Shown in pieces: positions 7,701 through 9,754 of a stretch of 9,754 nucleotides of DNA (position 1 is its first letter; the number at the start of each line of letters is the position of its first letter). This DNA comes from Oligoflexia bacterium. Its GTDB lineage: Bacteria; Bdellovibrionota; UBA1018. Location: NCBI GenBank assembly GCA_903928955.1, contig CAIYTD010000147.1:1-9754 (forward strand), read 5' to 3'. The position numbers and the translations under genes are program-made. A model generated the notes under the pieces. That model did not search any database, had not been told where the DNA came from, and saw only the letters and a program-made list of their open reading frames with translations.

Positions 7701-9754
7701 ACGTTTCGCTATCAATTTGCCGATGCGATTCGCCCTGGGATGATCGAAGAATCTGAAAGGCTCCAGAGTCCCTCAGGTCCAGCGTGGAAGAGAGAAGTTC
7801 AATTTCAAACTGCCCAGGGTAAAGAAATGAGTACAGCACTTCAAACCTCGAAAGGATGGGTGCTGGGAGGTACTACTCAGATTGTGTCTGAAGATCTCTT
7901 GACGAGACAGCTGCAGCAAAAATGGGTAGGTGGATCTTTAGATGGAATAACGCACGCAGAGCTTTTTTCGGGACTGAATGAAACGGGAAGAGAAACGCGT
8001 TCCTCTCTGGGATTTGCTTGGAATCAAGAAGTGACTTATCAAAAAGGAGTTGGCGGTTATTTTCAGACCCAAGTAGTTATCCCTCAAAAGGGAGTGCTGG
8101 AAACGCAGGTCACTCAAAATGGGATTCTGAGAACAAGTACAGGAACAGACGCTAAAAATCATCCTCTCTTTGTTCAAGATGCAGAAGGTAATACCACTCG
8201 CTATCAGTATGATGCGCTCGGTCGAATCACTCGAGTGACACTTCCGAACGGTGATACTCATCAAGTCTCTTTTGACTTTCAGGGTCGCGTGGATCAAATT
8301 GTCAGGTCTGGAGTCGGAAAGGTGCGCTACCGTTACCTCTCCTCCAATGGCCTCCTCTCCGAAAAACTGTTTTACGATGCTCAAGGTTTTCTCGTTCGAA
8401 GTGAGAGTGTTGAGTATGACGGGAGCGGTAGACCGACTTTGTTTGTAAAAAATCTTTTAAGCCCCCAAGGGCAAGTCCTCTCCAAGCAAGAGTTTCGTTC
8501 CTACTACGATGGTCATCTGCCTTCGGGTACTCTGTTACCCGATCAAGTGGGATTTTTGACTGCTATACAGGGACCGGAATGGACTCGGACTTATACTTAT
8601 GCTCCAGATGGCTCGATTCAAGCCCAGGAGACTCAGTTTGCCGGATGGAAAACGATGAAAGAGTGCTTTCAGTACCATCTAGATGGAACTGTTCATACAA
8701 AGCGCACAGAAGTGGGGGGTACATCGATTCAACAGGATTATGAACTCGATTCTTTAGGTCGTCTCTCTGAGTTGAAATCGAATGGCGCTGTTTTTGCTCA
8801 GTTGTTTTATGACGACTTTGCACGGGTAGAGAAAATAAAGTTTAAGAATGAGTCCGATCAAGAGCGTTTTCTGAACTTTCAATATGATGATTTGACTTCT
8901 CAAATGCAAGGCTACTCTGGCCAGTCTACGGCTCAGCTACTTGGTCATTCTTGGAACTTCAATAATAGGGGCTTGGTGGAATCTGAGAAATTTTCTTTGG
9001 GTGAGCAATCCGTAAATCGTAATTATTTATATTCGAATAACACCCTCTTGACGGGAGAAAGTGAAGGACAGGAATCCAAGACTTATCAATATAATTCTGT
9101 TGGTCTCCTCACTGGGTTTACGGACAAAGAAGTTCAAACTCGGTTTCAGCTTGCTCCTGGGCGTTGGATCTTGAAAAAAGGGTTTGCGCAATCTCTCTAC
9201 AGACTCGATCCTGCGGGTAGAACTCTTTCCACACCGGATGCTCAATTCACTTATGGTGCCAGTGGACGTGTGGAAGAACTCCGTCAGGCTGGAGAAAATA
9301 AGAAAACGATTCAATATAGCTATGATGAGCAAGGTAAGAGAGTCCTAAAGAGGATAGACGGTAAAATCGTAGAAGCTTATGTGAATGGCTGGGTCCTCAC
9401 AGAAGATTCTTTTCGTCAGCCTGTTGAAATGAATGGAATTGTGGTGGGAGTTTTAACTCCGACAGGGTTTGTGCCGGTTTCTACAGATGCGAGAGGATCG
9501 GTTCTGCAAAATGCAGAAGGGGAGTTAGATGTTTCCTCGGCTTATGGAGAGCGAAAGGGGAGTCGATCAGACTATTCCCAAACGATTGACTATGTAGCTC
9601 AGGGCTATGATCCAGATCTTAAGGCTTATCGCATGGGAGTGCGGGATTTTGATCCTCAATTGAAGCGCTTTCTGACTCCTGATCCGTTTGTGATGGAGCA
9701 TCCTGAGGCTTGCGTCGAGAGCCCTCTGGAGTGTAATCTCTATAGCTACGCCCG
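4716..9754 (+). CDS. Exported SpvB/TcB-TcC-type RHS repeat toxin (3' end beyond window)
   Basis: The frame is open from ATG 4716 to the right edge, 1679 complete codons with no stop. Domains seen in order: a signal peptide (hydrophobic core about 3-15, cut near TYA-A at 19-20); an SpvB-type domain (about 41-320) opening with the characteristic GATSFGG...G.F.LPLGL pattern and a DLSIRRYRD motif; four FG-GAP/VCBS-like loops at 464 (DLNHNGKPD), 520 (DVNGDGIPD), 584 (DLTGSGMAD) and 638 (DFSGTGNFQ), spaced like beta-propeller blades; a TcB middle region from about 666 (LLRTADDGKGNQLHFTYA, then RFLLGFDRV near 728); scattered YD repeats (for example YQYDALGRITRV at 1163, YELDSLGRLSEL at 1342, YSYDEQGKR near 1535); and the RHS-associated core from about 1630 (GYDPDLKAYRMGVRDFDP, then RFLTPDPF and LYSYA at the edge). 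In known TcB-TcC proteins these parts form a hollow shell that encloses a C-terminal toxin released by autoproteolysis after the core. That variable toxin and the cleavage site lie beyond the window, so the effector activity is unknown. The N-terminal Sec signal is unlike classical TcB, which lacks one. Alternatively it could be a non-toxin cell-surface YD-repeat protein. Confidence 0.93.
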   Translation, partial: MNIINLFFLLHFLVCPTYAAEPFVDHLAQAGKLSAPERGSIAGEYGATSFGGSDLTRGTFSLPLGLAFPSERGSLLHSIEPVYSPSIGLSEWGMGISVDLSIRRYRDLGSLDYATDDLLSPWGRLVRGADHAYYALGFRSQVRVQFISEHTLQAYLPDGTELLFGNEAVIEHPQEPGESVKVYAWYLVEAKNAKNQRSVYHYDRSENHLYLKEVLYGGFEKDFQYQISLEYQNLLTPGPFVDYRSGLRQELTKRVSSVHIGMKASNAASSFLEKYKYVFEYSLSQHGFVFYLNSIQLIHSLGASEPRRNFEYFNIDQHLEQMKWSPVTKLQPWIEKYGEALLDPRRFVGIDLDEEGRTSIEYPRQDYLLLKQKEDRFEEEFLPPFISQVHEMGCRLPRSDIAATRHFAKLRGPHSPVEVSFFHLNNSMCGTNIYTCDREGHLTGETFVKGDWHHDPTRGISLVDLNHNGKPDVIRVSDGVYSVLKNDSTPEHLSFSVVIRAKPFRDPKDRSKPDAVYAVDVNGDGIPDLVERFPKDLRIWYGKGNYEFEKKPIIVQLLDEQGRVVHLSSFSNGRKELAHLIFQDLTGSGMADIILFDKKQIRVFFFDGANYVQKPISELKQRPFPPAWSASLIPVPGDFSGTGNFQMTVVGNLQVYGLEFNFPGAGLLRTADDGKGNQLHFTYARAQPQKGIGSRPVVLSSLQVQTAGQSDFRTAYQFDQASLDSENRFLLGFDRVVLDRPSEHVESHFLHQDHSSLPVFTLRSDPRVAGVFRLNEYHYEPRSYQGLAYLRPSLEQSNWTAGDSIAGKIGVDHKKEFLDYQDEFCPARVRESIAQSTLTTSTVYRQPDLFQNHLGCFASNIILEGTHLQERSQDFIYSLQINRDARGNPTLIQTQGEDARVLQKLTYNDQFQIKSIEVPGKGVTQFLYDLYRLNQVIQPDGVILQAQYSPFDLTLNLLASHGSAFFEQGFAYDSLNRLSHQWDNVHLSSSANPLHTFRYQFADAIRPGMIEESERLQSPSGPAWKREVQFQTAQGKEMSTALQTSKGWVLGGTTQIVSEDLLTRQLQQKWVGGSLDGITHAELFSGLNETGRETRSSLGFAWNQEVTYQKGVGGYFQTQVVIPQKGVLETQVTQNGILRTSTGTDAKNHPLFVQDAEGNTTRYQYDALGRITRVTLPNGDTHQVSFDFQGRVDQIVRSGVGKVRYRYLSSNGLLSEKLFYDAQGFLVRSESVEYDGSGRPTLFVKNLLSPQGQVLSKQEFRSYYDGHLPSGTLLPDQVGFLTAIQGPEWTRTYTYAPDGSIQAQETQFAGWKTMKECFQYHLDGTVHTKRTEVGGTSIQQDYELDSLGRLSELKSNGAVFAQLFYDDFARVEKIKFKNESDQERFLNFQYDDLTSQMQGYSGQSTAQLLGHSWNFNNRGLVESEKFSLGEQSVNRNYLYSNNTLLTGESEGQESKTYQYNSVGLLTGFTDKEVQTRFQLAPGRWILKKGFAQSLYRLDPAGRTLSTPDAQFTYGASGRVEELRQAGENKKTIQYSYDEQGKRVLKRIDGKIVEAYVNGWVLTEDSFRQPVEMNGIVVGVLTPTGFVPVSTDARGSVLQNAEGELDVSSAYGERKGSRSDYSQTIDYVAQGYDPDLKAYRMGVRDFDPQLKRFLTPDPFVMEHPEACVESPLECNLYSYA

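Noticed and set aside
7938..8384. 148-codon antisense open frame under the RHS gene
   Set aside because: It covers recognisable YD-repeat coding sequence on the plus strand, including YQYDALGRITRV, and its own translation shows no domain or start signal.
1..9754. tRNA, rRNA, CRISPR array, insertion sequence or long direct DNA repeats
   Set aside because: None was seen on reading either strand; outside the first 150 bases nearly everything is accounted for by three coding frames.

Overview
The window holds one tightly packed, same-strand gene cluster: three exported proteins that together look like a divergent Tc (toxin complex) / RHS toxin system. The DNA is moderately AT-leaning. The three main genes overlap or sit a few bases apart, have Shine-Dalgarno-like sites, and all begin with Sec-type signal peptides. 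This points to a Gram-negative bacterium with accessory secreted-toxin genes. I cannot fix the taxon; the unusual linker in the RHS core reminds me of RHS proteins from leptospira-like or deltaproteobacterial/Bdellovibrio-type lineages, but that is only an impression.

Layout. Positions 1-150 contain the possible tail of an upstream reading frame (ends at 58), a 23-codon frame with a very good Shine-Dalgarno (71-142), and an AT-rich stretch that could be a promoter or leader. Positions 172-825 encode a small exported protein with four cysteines that I do not recognise. It overlaps by ATGA the start of a 1294-residue exported protein (822-4706). After a 9-base gap, a giant frame starts at 4716 and runs off the right edge (9754) after 1679 complete codons.

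The giant protein has the domain order of a TcB-TcC fusion: SpvB domain, FG-GAP/VCBS-like beta-propeller loops, TcB middle region, YD repeats and the start of the RHS-associated core. The variable C-terminal effector should lie just beyond the window. The 1294-residue protein is helical with coiled coils. It has what looks like a lectin-like beta-sandwich split by a 200-residue Q/S/T-rich insert, and its last ~150 residues resemble by eye the TcB-binding C-terminus of TcA subunits. My best model is a compact, Sec-exported Tc-like complex in which it acts as a mini-TcA (docking, receptor binding or translocation) for the TcB-TcC-like cocoon, with the small first gene product as an accessory exported factor. 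The SpvB/RHS assignment is strong; the TcA-like and lectin-like assignments are inferences from remembered family patterns and need profile searches.
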